Shown: positions 39,600-48,593 of the stretch, in pieces
Position numbering within the stretch: position 1 is the stretch's first letter
Layout: each line of letters begins with the position of its first letter
DNA from: Tetragenococcus sp041859945
GTDB lineage: Bacteria > Bacillota > Bacilli > Lactobacillales > Enterococcaceae
Length of the DNA stretch: 64,000 nt
Direction: 5' to 3'
Assembly: GCA_041859945.1 (NCBI GenBank)
Contig: JBFLGC010000004.1
Span: 1 to 64,000, forward strand
Notes under the pieces: model-generated
Database searches by the model: none
Seen by the model: only the letters and a program-made list of their open reading frames with translations
Told to the model about the DNA's origin: nothing
Program-made: the position numbers and the translations under genes

Positions 39600-41963
39600 C
39601 TATTTTAATTTTTTCCATGTCCAGTTTTCAACTTCGGGAATATCTTCGCCATTTTCACGGATATATTGATGGTGATAAGTAACCATATCAGCCATCTTTT
39701 TAGCAAAATCGGTCGCTTTTTCACCAAGTACAGCCATGGCTGCATCTTGTGCTAAGTGGAAACGATCCATTTCGCTCAAAACCCGCATATCAAATGGTGT
39801 TGTGATATCGCCGTTTTCACGGTAACCATGAATATGCAGCTGATGGTTATGACGTGTGAAGAAAATATCGCGGATCAAGCCTTCAAAACCATGGAAAGCA
39901 AAGATGACTGGCTTATCAGAGGTAAATAATTTATCAAATTCTTCATCAGAAAGACCACGGGGATCGATCGAAGGGTGACGTAATTTTAATAAATCAACGA
40001 CATTGATAAAGCGGATCTTCATTTCTGGAAAAGCATCATTTAAAATCGTTACGGCAGCTAAAGCTTCTAAGTTCGGTTCCGTACCGGCAGCCGCAATCAC
40101 TAGATCAGGTTCTAAGCCTTGATCAGTACTTGCCCAATCGATGACTTTCAAACCCTGATCAACTAATTCTTGGGCCTCATCGGCTGAATAGAATTGGGGA
40201 CGCGGATGTTTGCTAGAAACGATCAAATTGATGACTTCTTTTTCTTGCAAGGCTTTGTCCATGACAGCCATTAAACTATTGGCATCAGCGGGTAAATATT
40301 CGCGAATGAATTCCGGTTTCTTTTCAGCTAGATGTGTCAATACGCCAGGATCTTGGTGCGTATAGCCATTATGGTCTTGTTGGAATACCGTCGATGTGGC
40401 GATCACATTTAAGGAAGGATATTCTTTACGCCAAGCCTGTTCTTTGGCTTTACGTAACCATTTGAAATGTTGGGTCAGCATCGAATCAACGACGCGTAAG
40501 AATGATTCATAGCTAGCGAAAAAGCCGTGGCGTCCGGTCAAAACGTAACCTTCAAGAAAGCCTTCTGCTTGGTGTTCAGATAATTGACCGTCGATCACGC
40601 GACCGACAGAAGATTGCCATTCGTCATAGCTTTCTTTTGGTTCTAACCATTGCCGGTCAGTGACTTCAAAGACATTATTCAAACGATTCGATTTCGTTTC
40701 ATCTGGACCAAAAATACGGAAATTATTCGGGTTTTTGCTGATGATATCGGCTGCATGTGAACCAAAGATGATCATATCTTGAGCCATCACAGATCCTGGT
40801 TTACTGGTATCGACTGCATGCTTGCGCCAATCAGGCATGTCTAGAGATTTGGGAGCTAAGCCACCATTTGTGATCGGATTTTTTGACATCCGTTTGTTAC
40901 CTTTTGGAGATAATTCACGGATTTCTTTTACGATCGTACCATTTTCATCAAATAATTCTTCAGGATGATAGGAACGCAACCAAGCTTCTAATTGCGGAGC
41001 ATCGGCCATATGTTCAGCATCGACAGGGATCGGTACTTGATGAGCTCGGAAAGTGCCTGCAACTTGTTCCCCATCGACGACTTCTGGACCGGTCCAACCT
41101 TTAGGCATACGGAAAATGATCATGGGCCAATGAGGCATTTTTGCGTCTATCGCTTTGCCGATACGCGCTTTTGTTTGAATCGCTTTGATTTCTTCGATCA
41201 CAGTATCCAAGGTTTTAGCCAGATCCGGTGAAACTTGCTTGGGATCGTCTCCTTCTACAAAGTAAGGTTTCCAGCCTAGACCTTCAAAATATTTTTGTAA
41301 ATCTGCATCACTTTTACGTGAAAGGATGGTTGGGTTGGAAATTTTAGCACCATTTAGATGCAAGATAGGTAAGACCGCGCCATCATTGACAGGGTTGATA
41401 AATACATTTGAGAACCAACTACCCGCTAAAGGCCCCGTTTCAGATTCACCATCGCCAACAACTGTGGCCGCAATCACATCAGGATTATCCAAAATCGCAC
41501 CCGTCGCATGAGAGATAGAATAGCCTAATTCGCCCCCTTCATGAATAGATCCAGGCGTTTCTGGTGCGGCATGGGAAGCGATGCCCCCAGGAAATGAGAA
41601 AATTTTGAAGAGCTGTTTTAAGCCAGCTTCATCTTGCGTCACTTCAGGATAAATTTCTGAGTAGCTGCCATCGATATACGAATTAGAAACCATCACTTGA
41701 CCGCCATGACCAGGTCCTTCAATGTAAAACATATTCAAATCGTATTTATTGATCACTCGATTGAGGTGGGTATACAAGAAGTTTTGCCCTGCGATCGTAC
41801 CCCAGTGGCCGATAGGATGATGTTTGACATCTTCTTTTTTTAGTGGCCTTTTTAATAAGGGATTATCTTTTAAAAAGATTTGTGAGACGGAAATATAATT
41901 GGCAGCGCGCCACCAGGCATCCATTCGTTCTAAATATTCGGGAGAATCGTAATTGTTCGTCAT
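39600..41963 (-). CDS. xfp: Phosphoketolase
   Basis: 787 residues, the full phosphoketolase length. It opens with YDSPEYLERMDAWWRAANYISV, has GHWGTIAGQNFLYTHLNR, the thiamine diphosphate motif region VVGDGESETGPLAGSW, and FRIFGPDETKSNRL. The enzyme splits xylulose 5-phosphate (and often fructose 6-phosphate) with phosphate to acetyl phosphate and a triose or tetrose phosphate. It is the key enzyme for heterolactic pentose use, and its acetyl phosphate feeds AckA. A GGAG site and a good promoter lie upstream. Confidence 0.97.
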   Translation of the reverse strand: MTNNYDSPEYLERMDAWWRAANYISVSQIFLKDNPLLKRPLKKEDVKHHPIGHWGTIAGQNFLYTHLNRVINKYDLNMFYIEGPGHGGQVMVSNSYIDGSYSEIYPEVTQDEAGLKQLFKIFSFPGGIASHAAPETPGSIHEGGELGYSISHATGAILDNPDVIAATVVGDGESETGPLAGSWFSNVFINPVNDGAVLPILHLNGAKISNPTILSRKSDADLQKYFEGLGWKPYFVEGDDPKQVSPDLAKTLDTVIEEIKAIQTKARIGKAIDAKMPHWPMIIFRMPKGWTGPEVVDGEQVAGTFRAHQVPIPVDAEHMADAPQLEAWLRSYHPEELFDENGTIVKEIRELSPKGNKRMSKNPITNGGLAPKSLDMPDWRKHAVDTSKPGSVMAQDMIIFGSHAADIISKNPNNFRIFGPDETKSNRLNNVFEVTDRQWLEPKESYDEWQSSVGRVIDGQLSEHQAEGFLEGYVLTGRHGFFASYESFLRVVDSMLTQHFKWLRKAKEQAWRKEYPSLNVIATSTVFQQDHNGYTHQDPGVLTHLAEKKPEFIREYLPADANSLMAVMDKALQEKEVINLIVSSKHPRPQFYSADEAQELVDQGLKVIDWASTDQGLEPDLVIAAAGTEPNLEALAAVTILNDAFPEMKIRFINVVDLLKLRHPSIDPRGLSDEEFDKLFTSDKPVIFAFHGFEGLIRDIFFTRHNHQLHIHGYRENGDITTPFDMRVLSEMDRFHLAQDAAMAVLGEKATDFAKKMADMVTYHHQYIRENGEDIPEVENWTWKKLK

Positions 41964-42014
41964 AATAAACTCCTTTTTCTTTTTGGTATTTTTTACTCAA
42001 ATGCTTACAGAGCT

Positions 42015-42043
42015 ACTATAGCGTGAATTTCAGAAAAAGTAAA
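42015..42043 (-). promoter_or_regulatory. xfp promoter
   Basis: On the minus strand TTTACT (42043-42038), a 17-base spacer and TATAGT (42020-42015) lie about 50 bases upstream of xfp. A weak cre-like TGTAAGCATTTGAG overlaps the transcript start. Confidence 0.65.
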
Positions 42044-42096
42044 GTATATTTCAGTAAAAAGTACGAAAAGTTTTAGAAAAAGAAATTTGCAGTCGG

Positions 42097-42270
42097 CATC
42101 ACTTTGACAATGTCATGTTTATGATCGTACCCAGCAATAAAACTCCAGCATACTTATACTCATGTCCAAAACTGCGAGTATAAGACACATAAAAGAATAC
42201 TTAAGGTTAGTTTCGCCAGTATCACTTTAACAGGGTAATACTTATGGTGCTATCTGTGAGTATTAGTTTG
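42097..42270. repeat. Region with diverged direct repeat and AATACTTA-type half sites
   Basis: TCACTTTGACA...GTTTATG near 42106 and TCACTTTAACA...CTTATGG near 42220 are diverged direct repeats about 112 bases apart. CTTATACTC (42153-42161) and GAGTATAAG (42176-42184) are perfect inverted copies. AATACTTA-like half sites occur at 42150, 42196 and 42237, with GAGTATTAG at 42258. They resemble the palindrome upstream of the GH1 gene. No ORF is present. Confidence 0.55.
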
Positions 42271-42355
42271 AAAAATTTATGCTAACGATGGATCACTCAA
42301 TAACCAAATATAGAGGTAGAAAAAAAGTTCGCAATTGGAAGGGAAATTAGTTCAG

Positions 42356-43078
42356 TTAAAAGTTTTGGTTGCGACTATTAAATTGAATACGCGCTTGTGT
42401 CAAAGGAATATAAAACTTATTTTCGCACACAGTAGTACCTATTGATGAATAAAGGATCTCTCTAAGTAGTAGATAAGATTCACTTTGATCATTTTGGATT
42501 TTTCTACTAAGAACAGAATCAGGAACATGGACAAATAATAGTTCATAGTGTGCTTGTAGTGCTTTCTGGTAAATTTCTTTTTCTAAAAAATCGAGAAGAA
42601 CAGTCGGTTCAGTGGATACATTAGAAGCTTCGATAAAATGTGGATCGATGATTGATTGACAAAAAGCCACAAATTGTTCTTCACTTTGATACCAGCGTGT
42701 GGTTTTGATGATGGTTGCTGAAGTTGTTTTAAGAACTGAGCAATCATGTGAGTTACTGAAAGTTGTTGTCAAATCGATAACTACTTGATCAATGGAACAA
42801 ACGATCGACCGATAGAGTGGATGAGTCATTTTTTCCAAACCGACAAGACTCTCATCCGTCAAGTCCTTAACTACAAAATTTCCTTGACCCCGTTTGCCTT
42901 TGATAAAGCCGTCTTCTTTTAAGATATCTAAGGCTCGACGGATCGTTACGCGACTGACCTTGAATTGTTCAGCTAATTTTTCTTCTGTAGGTAAAGCATC
43001 TCCATAGGGAATTGAACCAGTCGCAATCAGTGAATAAATCTTGTCATAAACTTGTTGGGCTTTTGAGCCATCTAACAT
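42356..43078 (-). CDS. GntR/HutC family transcriptional regulator
   Basis: 240 residues: a winged helix at 1-70 (LPTEEKLAEQFKVSRVTIRRALDILKEDGFIKGKRGQGNFV) and a UTRA-type ligand domain (about 85-235). It is divergent from the phospho-beta-glucosidase/PTS operon, so it most likely represses that operon until a phosphorylated glucoside binds. A 16-bp palindrome in the shared region is a good operator candidate. Confidence 0.9.
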   Translation of the reverse strand: MLDGSKAQQVYDKIYSLIATGSIPYGDALPTEEKLAEQFKVSRVTIRRALDILKEDGFIKGKRGQGNFVVKDLTDESLVGLEKMTHPLYRSIVCSIDQVVIDLTTTFSNSHDCSVLKTTSATIIKTTRWYQSEEQFVAFCQSIIDPHFIEASNVSTEPTVLLDFLEKEIYQKALQAHYELLFVHVPDSVLSRKIQNDQSESYLLLREILYSSIGTTVCENKFYIPLTQARIQFNSRNQNF

Positions 43079-43190
43079 GAAAAAGAACTCCTTTTGTGCT
43101 AAACACGAATATTAAATAAAAATATAATGTAATAATACATAATTTACTTGCAGAAAACTAGTGATTTAGGCTATTATTCCGGTAGAAAGA

Positions 43191-43206
43191 ATACTTATAA
43201 GTATTA
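43191..43206. promoter_or_regulatory. Candidate GntR operator
   Basis: AATACTTATAAGTATT is a perfect 16-bp palindrome 18 bases before the GH1 start and just ahead of its AAAGGAAG ribosome site. Binding here would block expression of the operon. Confidence 0.68.
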
Positions 43207-43224
43207 AAAGAAAGGAAGAAAGTC

Positions 43225-44682
43225 ATGCCTGATTTTTTGTGGGGAAGTGCGACGGCGTCTTATCAATGTGAAGGAGCTTGGAATGAAGATGAACGTGTGC
43301 CATCACTATGGGATGTTTATTTGCATGAAAATAAGCTAGAAAATGGGGACGTCGCTTCTGATTTCTACCATCATTTCAAAGAAGACATCCGATTACTGAA
43401 AGTAGGAGGACAAACGAGTTATCGCTTTTCGATTTCTTGGGGTCGAGTGATCTCTGACAAAGCTGGAACGATCAATCCCAAAGGAATCGCCTTTTATCGC
43501 AAAGTGATCGACGAGTGCTTGAAAAATAACATCGAACCTTTAATTACGATTTTTCATTGGGATCTTCCTGATTTTTTAGAACAAGAGGGAGGGTGGCTTA
43601 ATCGGAAAACAATCACTGCTTATCTAACGTTATGTAGGATTTTGTTTGAAGAATTTGGTCAAGATGTCAAACTTTGGGCCACTTTTAATGAACCGCGATA
43701 TTATGTCTTTAGTGGCTACTTTATCGGCAATTATCCACCCGGTCTTCATGATGCCACAGCAACTGCTAAAGCTGCCTATTACATGATGTTAGCTAATGCC
43801 AAGGCGGTCGAGCTTTATCGGCAGATGAAACAAATCGGCAAGATTGGGATCGTCCATAGTTATGGTCCAATCTATGGAATAGATGAAACGAAAGAAACCA
43901 AACAAGCCATGCGTGACGGCGATAACTATTATAATAATTGGGTACTTGATCCAGCAATTCTAGGTTATTTTCCTAACGATTTACTTGAGAAGTTGACTGC
44001 CTCAGGAATCGATCTGTCCTTTATAGAGAAAGGAGACTCCCTGATTTTTCAAGAAAATACTGTCGATTTTGTTGGGCTCAATTATTATGCTAGAGTCATG
44101 ATTGCACCTTACCAAGGTGGCGAAACGGTTCTTTCTATCAATAATAGTGGCAAGTCAGGGAAAGGGACCAGCAAGATCGTGGTCAAAGGTTGGTTCGAAC
44201 AATTATTTGACTTGCCAGATGCAGAATATACGGATTGGGATGTTGAAATATTTCCGCAAGGTCTGTATGACGGTATTATGATGGCTCATGAAAAATACCA
44301 TATTCCGATTTATATTACAGAAAATGGTGTTGGTGTTTATGAAGATGTGAGTAAGCCGGTAAAAGATGATTATCGAATCGACTTTTTAAACGATCATATC
44401 GATGCGATCTTGCGTAGTCGACGTGATGGAGCAGATGTCCGTGGCTACTATGTTTGGTCGACGATGGATCTGTATTCTTGGAAGAATGGCACAGAGAAAC
44501 GGTATGGTTTGGTTGCTGTAGATTTTGCCAATAATTGTGAACGGACTCCCAAAAAATCTTACGGATGGTATACACGGGTTTGTCAAACTAATGGTGCTAT
44601 TATTGATCAAACGCGTGAATATAAAGACGATCATATCAACACACTAACTCTTAAGCGAGGTAAAGAAAATGAATTTTGCTAA
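43225..44682 (+). CDS. GH1 family 6-phospho-beta-glucosidase
   Basis: 485 residues with the GH1 barrel: N-terminal PDFLWGSATASYQCEGAWNEDE, acid/base Glu in TFNEP (Glu156), FVGLNYYARV, and nucleophile Glu in YITENG (about residue 373). It lacks a signal peptide. Next to a PTS permease it should hydrolyse the phosphorylated disaccharide inside the cell, for example cellobiose 6-phosphate or an aryl-beta-glucoside phosphate. It overlaps the permease gene by 14 bases. Confidence 0.92.
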   Translation: MPDFLWGSATASYQCEGAWNEDERVPSLWDVYLHENKLENGDVASDFYHHFKEDIRLLKVGGQTSYRFSISWGRVISDKAGTINPKGIAFYRKVIDECLKNNIEPLITIFHWDLPDFLEQEGGWLNRKTITAYLTLCRILFEEFGQDVKLWATFNEPRYYVFSGYFIGNYPPGLHDATATAKAAYYMMLANAKAVELYRQMKQIGKIGIVHSYGPIYGIDETKETKQAMRDGDNYYNNWVLDPAILGYFPNDLLEKLTASGIDLSFIEKGDSLIFQENTVDFVGLNYYARVMIAPYQGGETVLSINNSGKSGKGTSKIVVKGWFEQLFDLPDAEYTDWDVEIFPQGLYDGIMMAHEKYHIPIYITENGVGVYEDVSKPVKDDYRIDFLNDHIDAILRSRRDGADVRGYYVWSTMDLYSWKNGTEKRYGLVAVDFANNCERTPKKSYGWYTRVCQTNGAIIDQTREYKDDHINTLTLKRGKENEFC

Positions 44683-45964
44683 AATAGGTTCTGTATTTGA
44701 AGAAAAAATGTTGCCTATTGCTAATAAGATAGGCAATCAGAGACATTTAGTGGCTATTCGTGACTCCTTTTTGAGTTTACTTGCCATCAACTTGATGGGT
44801 GGGATTTTTGCTATCTTGAAAGCTCCACCAGTGACAGATACGACAAAAAATGGCTTCTTATTGGCCTGGAAATCTTTTGCTGAGACTAATGGGGCCCTAC
44901 TTGATTGGCTGTATTCCTTTACTTTAGGGGCCATGTCATTCTATATTTGTCTAGCTTTGACCTACTATTTAGTCAGATCATACAAAATCGATGTGATTAT
45001 TCCGATGCTGTTATCTCTAGTTGGTTTTATGATATTGGTCACTTTCCCTGTCGAGTTGACCTTTGATGTGAAGTCCCTAGATTTCACTTATATCGATGGG
45101 AAAGGAATCTTACCAGCCATGTTGATCGCTATTGTGACTAGCGAATTGTATCGTTTGATGATTCAAAAAGACTTTGGACGAATTAAGTTACCTGACAGTG
45201 TCCCTTCTAGTTTGACACAAGTGTTTGCGTCAATGATACCTGGAATGATCTTGATCAGTTTGTACTCAGTCATTTATACGATTTTTCAACACATGAGTAC
45301 GACATTGCCACAATGGTTCTTTACAGTCATTTCACCAGCCTTTGAGCTAGCAGATAGTTTGCCTTCTGTGATCTTGATTTCGATCGTTGTGCATTTCTTC
45401 TGGTTCTTCGGTTTACACGATGCAGCTTTTGCCGGAATCTTAGGTCCTTTGCGTGATGGAAACTTATCGATCAATGCTTCTGCCCACCTAGCCGGACAAG
45501 AAATTCCGCACATTTTTACTACGCCTTACTATGTCTATTTCATTGTAATTGGTGGGGCCGGAGCAGTCTTTGGCTTAACGTTGTTGTTATCTTTTTCTAA
45601 AGTGAAACAATTAAAAATCGTGGGTCGCGTAGGCGTGCTACCTTCATTGTTTGGCATTTCAGAACCTATTATTTTCGGTGTTCCTTTGATGTTGAATCCG
45701 ATTTTTTTTATTCCTTTTTTACTAGCTCCTACGGCCAATGCCATTATCACATATCTAACCATGTCGACGGGACTTGTGGCTAAAACTTTTGCCATGGTTT
45801 CTTGGAATATGCCGTCTATACCTGGAGCCTTCTTTGCGACCATGGATTGGAAAGCAGCTGCTTTAACAGTACTTTTGATCATTATGGATATGGTAATCTA
45901 CTATCCGTTCTTAAAAATTTATGAAAAACAATTACTGCGAAATGAATTGAAAGATATTGACTAA
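44669..45964 (+). CDS. PTS EIIC component, lactose/cellobiose family
   Basis: 431 residues with about ten membrane helices and the Lac-family EIIC pattern: HLVAIRDSFLSLLAINLMGG near the N-terminus and GISEPIIFGVPLMLNPIFFIPF, the conserved substrate-site segment. It imports a beta-glucoside and needs EIIA and EIIB partners. None is encoded nearby, so it must use partners from another operon. Translational coupling with the GH1 gene is indicated by the overlap. Confidence 0.93.
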   Translation: MNFAKIGSVFEEKMLPIANKIGNQRHLVAIRDSFLSLLAINLMGGIFAILKAPPVTDTTKNGFLLAWKSFAETNGALLDWLYSFTLGAMSFYICLALTYYLVRSYKIDVIIPMLLSLVGFMILVTFPVELTFDVKSLDFTYIDGKGILPAMLIAIVTSELYRLMIQKDFGRIKLPDSVPSSLTQVFASMIPGMILISLYSVIYTIFQHMSTTLPQWFFTVISPAFELADSLPSVILISIVVHFFWFFGLHDAAFAGILGPLRDGNLSINASAHLAGQEIPHIFTTPYYVYFIVIGGAGAVFGLTLLLSFSKVKQLKIVGRVGVLPSLFGISEPIIFGVPLMLNPIFFIPFLLAPTANAIITYLTMSTGLVAKTFAMVSWNMPSIPGAFFATMDWKAAALTVLLIIMDMVIYYPFLKIYEKQLLRNELKDID

Positions 45965-45972
45965 TAAGTGTT

Positions 45973-46006
45973 CCTACTTCTCTATTAAAGAGAGGTGGGA
46001 TTTTTT
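45973..46006 (+). terminator. Terminator after the PTS gene
   Basis: CCTACTTCTCT (45973-45983) pairs with AGAGAGGTGGG (45989-45999) with a few mismatches or wobbles, then six T. Confidence 0.78.
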
Positions 46007-46163
46007 CTAGACTTCTTTCATAAACTAAAAGGCATCAACTTTTCAAATCTAGCCTCTTAGTGTAAAATTTATTGAGGTAAGGAGGTAGACTAATAAAAAA
46101 GAAACTGTTATCCTAGGATAGCAATACCTCACGACAGGTACTATACAAAGGAGACAGTTTCTT

Positions 46164-47582
46164 ATGGAATCAATTGTAACAGAATTAGTAGAGCAAATAA
46201 AGAGTAAAGAAACATTTTTAGAACGGGAACAGGCGATGATTGGCTTTTTTTCCAAACTTATTGAGGAAAGCGTGCAGCTTGCTTTTAGCAAATTAGACGA
46301 TGAGTTATCCGTCGAGTGGAAAGAAAAGGGATTTAAGATCGATCGGAAAAGCCAACGAAAAGTGACATTTCTCTTTGGAGAGGTTGATTTTCAACGAAGA
46401 CGCATGAAAAATGAAGCTGGAGAAATCAGCTATCCTTTAGATGAATTTCTAGGGATTCGTCGCAAGGTCCGCTATAGTTCGTTGGTATTGCGCAATGTCT
46501 CTGAGTTAGGCTCTATGATGGTGTATCGACATGTTTCAAAAGCTATCGATTGCTTGACTCCCTGGAGTATGAGCCATCAAAAGGTTCAATCCTTGATGGT
46601 CAAAACTGGGGAAATCGTTGAAGCTAAAGCGACCCATGAAATGCGCTATGATGCTTTAATAGAAAAGAAAAAAGTCCCTTATTTGTACATTGAAGGTGAC
46701 GGCGTGATGATCAAAGGTCAGAAGAAGAAAAAATTGGAGATCCATCGCTTTCAAATTTGTGAGGGAAGTAAAAAAGTTGGTAAACGTACGGAACTAATCC
46801 AGCCCTACTTTGTGAGTAGCATGCGACGAAAAAAGGCTCAAAAAGAATTGATTCTTTATTTGCAGGCTACGTATGATTTAACAGATACTATCGTGGTGTC
46901 AAATAGTGATGGGGGTTCTGGATACGAGGAAGAAGTGTTTGCGGAGATTTGCTTAGGCTGTAAAAAACATGAACATTTTCGAGATATTTATCACGTTCAA
47001 CGAAAGATCAAGGAACGCTTGAATTTTGCGCCAGAGCTTCAGTCAGAAATGATAGCTGCTATTTATAGTTATGATCGCAAGAAAGTTCAAGCGGTTTTGG
47101 ATACGGCAGAAAGTTCGGTCGATGCCAATGAAGCGAAATGCATGGAGCAATTAGAGTTACTGACGGGCTATATTGACCGTAACTGGATCTTTTTAAAGCC
47201 GATGAAACAGCGGCATCTCAATGATTCTCATGCTTGTTTAGGCGCCGTTGAAACCACCCATCGAAAAATGACTTATCGTATGAAACGCCAAGGGCGTCTT
47301 TGGACAGAAAGAGGCGCCAGTGCCATGGTCCGTGTCATCGATAGTATCAGAAACAATGAGTTAGATGGCTGGTTAAATCAGTATTATGAACTACCTAATG
47401 AAGAGATTGAAAATCAAAAAAAATACGGAAAGATGAAACGTCTCACGTTGAAAAAGCCGAAATTTATAGCTCACGAGGGCGTCCTTAAAGGAAAAATTAC
47501 TTCAGGATATGCTAAAAGCTCGCCCCTCGGGCAACTTTCTAAAGGCTTGAGTCAACTGAATACAATGCCAGGTTACCTGTGA
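46164..47582 (+). CDS. ISLre2-family (UPF0236) transposase
   Basis: 472 residues. Family marks include FGEVDFQRRRMKNEAGEISYPLDEFLGI near residue 75, YLYIEGDGVMIKG (first catalytic Asp region), VVSNSDGGSGYEEEVFAEI, and TTHRKMTYRMKRQGRLWTERGASAM toward the C-terminus. It moves the flanking element by an incompletely understood DDE-type reaction. Its AAAGGAG site lies just before the right arm of the leader hairpin. The frame is complete. Confidence 0.93.
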   Translation: MESIVTELVEQIKSKETFLEREQAMIGFFSKLIEESVQLAFSKLDDELSVEWKEKGFKIDRKSQRKVTFLFGEVDFQRRRMKNEAGEISYPLDEFLGIRRKVRYSSLVLRNVSELGSMMVYRHVSKAIDCLTPWSMSHQKVQSLMVKTGEIVEAKATHEMRYDALIEKKKVPYLYIEGDGVMIKGQKKKKLEIHRFQICEGSKKVGKRTELIQPYFVSSMRRKKAQKELILYLQATYDLTDTIVVSNSDGGSGYEEEVFAEICLGCKKHEHFRDIYHVQRKIKERLNFAPELQSEMIAAIYSYDRKKVQAVLDTAESSVDANEAKCMEQLELLTGYIDRNWIFLKPMKQRHLNDSHACLGAVETTHRKMTYRMKRQGRLWTERGASAMVRVIDSIRNNELDGWLNQYYELPNEEIENQKKYGKMKRLTLKKPKFIAHEGVLKGKITSGYAKSSPLGQLSKGLSQLNTMPGYL

Positions 47583-47661
47583 CTCACTTTTATGGCACTA
47601 ATGAAGGAATCAGTCAAACTTTCGGTAACGGGTTGTCCTCAACGAGAATAGGCGAAGCGTA

Positions 47662-47783
47662 CACTTGACCTGTCGTAAAAATGGCTTACAATGGTCATTT
47701 GAGAGGTGCAAAATATTTTTATTCTTTCGTATAACTGGGCGCCCTCACAAAGAAAGCAAGCCATTTTGTAGGCATGTCAAGTG
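47662..47783. repeat. Long imperfect hairpin in the 3' noncoding part of the ISLre2 element
   Basis: CACTTGAC-TG-C-AAAATGGCTT on the left (47662-47687) matches the complement of AAGCCATTTT-G-CATGTCAAGTG on the right (47758-47783) at most of about 26 positions. About 70 bases separate the arms. The 300-base stretch after the transposase holds no credible gene. Confidence 0.7.
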
Positions 47784-47939
47784 CTATTCGGCAGTCTCTA
47801 TCAATTATAGCTGGAGAATTAATGATAAGTATAAGAACATATCATAAATTCAAATAAATAACACCTGTTTGAGTTCTTTTGAAATAAAGTTTAAATAGTT
47901 ACCTCAGGAAACTTGACACATACATCTAGCCTCTCTGCT

Positions 47940-47968
47940 TTGGTTCCAATTTGATTCTATGATAAAAT
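47940..47968 (+). promoter_or_regulatory. lemA promoter
   Basis: TTGGTT (47940-47945), a 17-base spacer and TAAAAT (47963-47968). It lies only six bases beyond the direct repeat at the ISLre2 end. Confidence 0.6.
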
Positions 47969-47990
47969 AAATAGTGAGAGGGTGAAAAAA

Positions 47991-48581
47991 ATGAATAAAA
48001 AAAGCAAAAATGCTATTTGGATCGGACTTGCGATCATTGTATTAGTGATCGGTGGGATGCTGATAACTACGTATAATAAATTGGTCTCTGCTGAAAATGA
48101 CGTCGATGAGAGTTGGTCTCAAGTTGAAAATGTCATGCAACGACGAGCTGATTTGATTCCTAATCTAGTGGAATCGGTCAAAGGAAGTATGCAACAAGAA
48201 CAAGAAGTTTTTGGCAATATTACTGAAGCTAGAAAATCTTATAATGAGGCCAGTACACCTGAAGATAAAGTGGCCGCCAATGATGATTTGACACGAGAAC
48301 TAGCCACGATGGTCAATGTGATTCGCGAAAGTTATCCGGAATTAGGCTCAAATGAGAATGTCAAAACTTTGATGACCCAATTAGAAGGTACCGAAAATCG
48401 GATTTCAACAGAAAGACGACGCTATATCAAATCTGTCAACACCTACAACAAGTTATTGGTACGTTTTCCGAATAATCTCATTGCAAATCTTTTCAACTTC
48501 GAACGAAAAGATAACTTTGAAGCCGATGAGGATGCCAAAGAGGTGCCAGAAGTTGATTTTGATCTTGACACCAACGAGTAA
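47991..48581 (+). CDS. lemA: LemA family protein
   Basis: I choose the ATG at 47991, ten bases after GAGAGG; a GTG at 47982 is in frame. The 196-residue protein has one N-terminal membrane helix (IWIGLAIIVLVIGGMLITTYN) and the LemA helical domain: LVSAENDVDESWSQVENVMQRRADLIPNLVESVKG is the hallmark. LemA proteins are membrane-anchored with most of the chain outside; their function is unclear. It is followed after 12 bases by a TPM-domain gene, a common pairing. Confidence 0.92.
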   Translation: MNKKSKNAIWIGLAIIVLVIGGMLITTYNKLVSAENDVDESWSQVENVMQRRADLIPNLVESVKGSMQQEQEVFGNITEARKSYNEASTPEDKVAANDDLTRELATMVNVIRESYPELGSNENVKTLMTQLEGTENRISTERRRYIKSVNTYNKLLVRFPNNLIANLFNFERKDNFEADEDAKEVPEVDFDLDTNE

Positions 48582-48593
48582 GTAGGTGTTGGA

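Larger units (their letters stand above)
46058..47923 (+). mobile_element. ISLre2-family insertion sequence
   Basis: About 1866 bp. The left end reads TAGTGTAAAATTTATTGAGG and the right end, read inward, TATGTGTCAAGTTTCCTGAG; they align over about 24 bases through TGAGGTAA. One long transposase gene is intact. A 10-bp inverted repeat (AAGAAACTGT 46099-46108, ACAGTTTCTT 46154-46163) ends next to the transposase start and could hide it in read-through transcripts. The element sits just upstream of the lemA promoter and interrupts no gene. Confidence 0.87.
46047..47934. repeat. 11-bp direct repeats flanking the ISLre2-type element
   Basis: ATCTAGCCTCT occurs at 46047-46057 and 47924-47934, just outside the inverted ends. 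ISLre2-type elements are known to duplicate about nine bases, so two of the matching bases may be chance. Confidence 0.75.

Noticed and set aside
47665..47847. 60-codon ORF in the ISLre2 tail
   Set aside because: It lies across the imperfect hairpin arms and resembles no protein.
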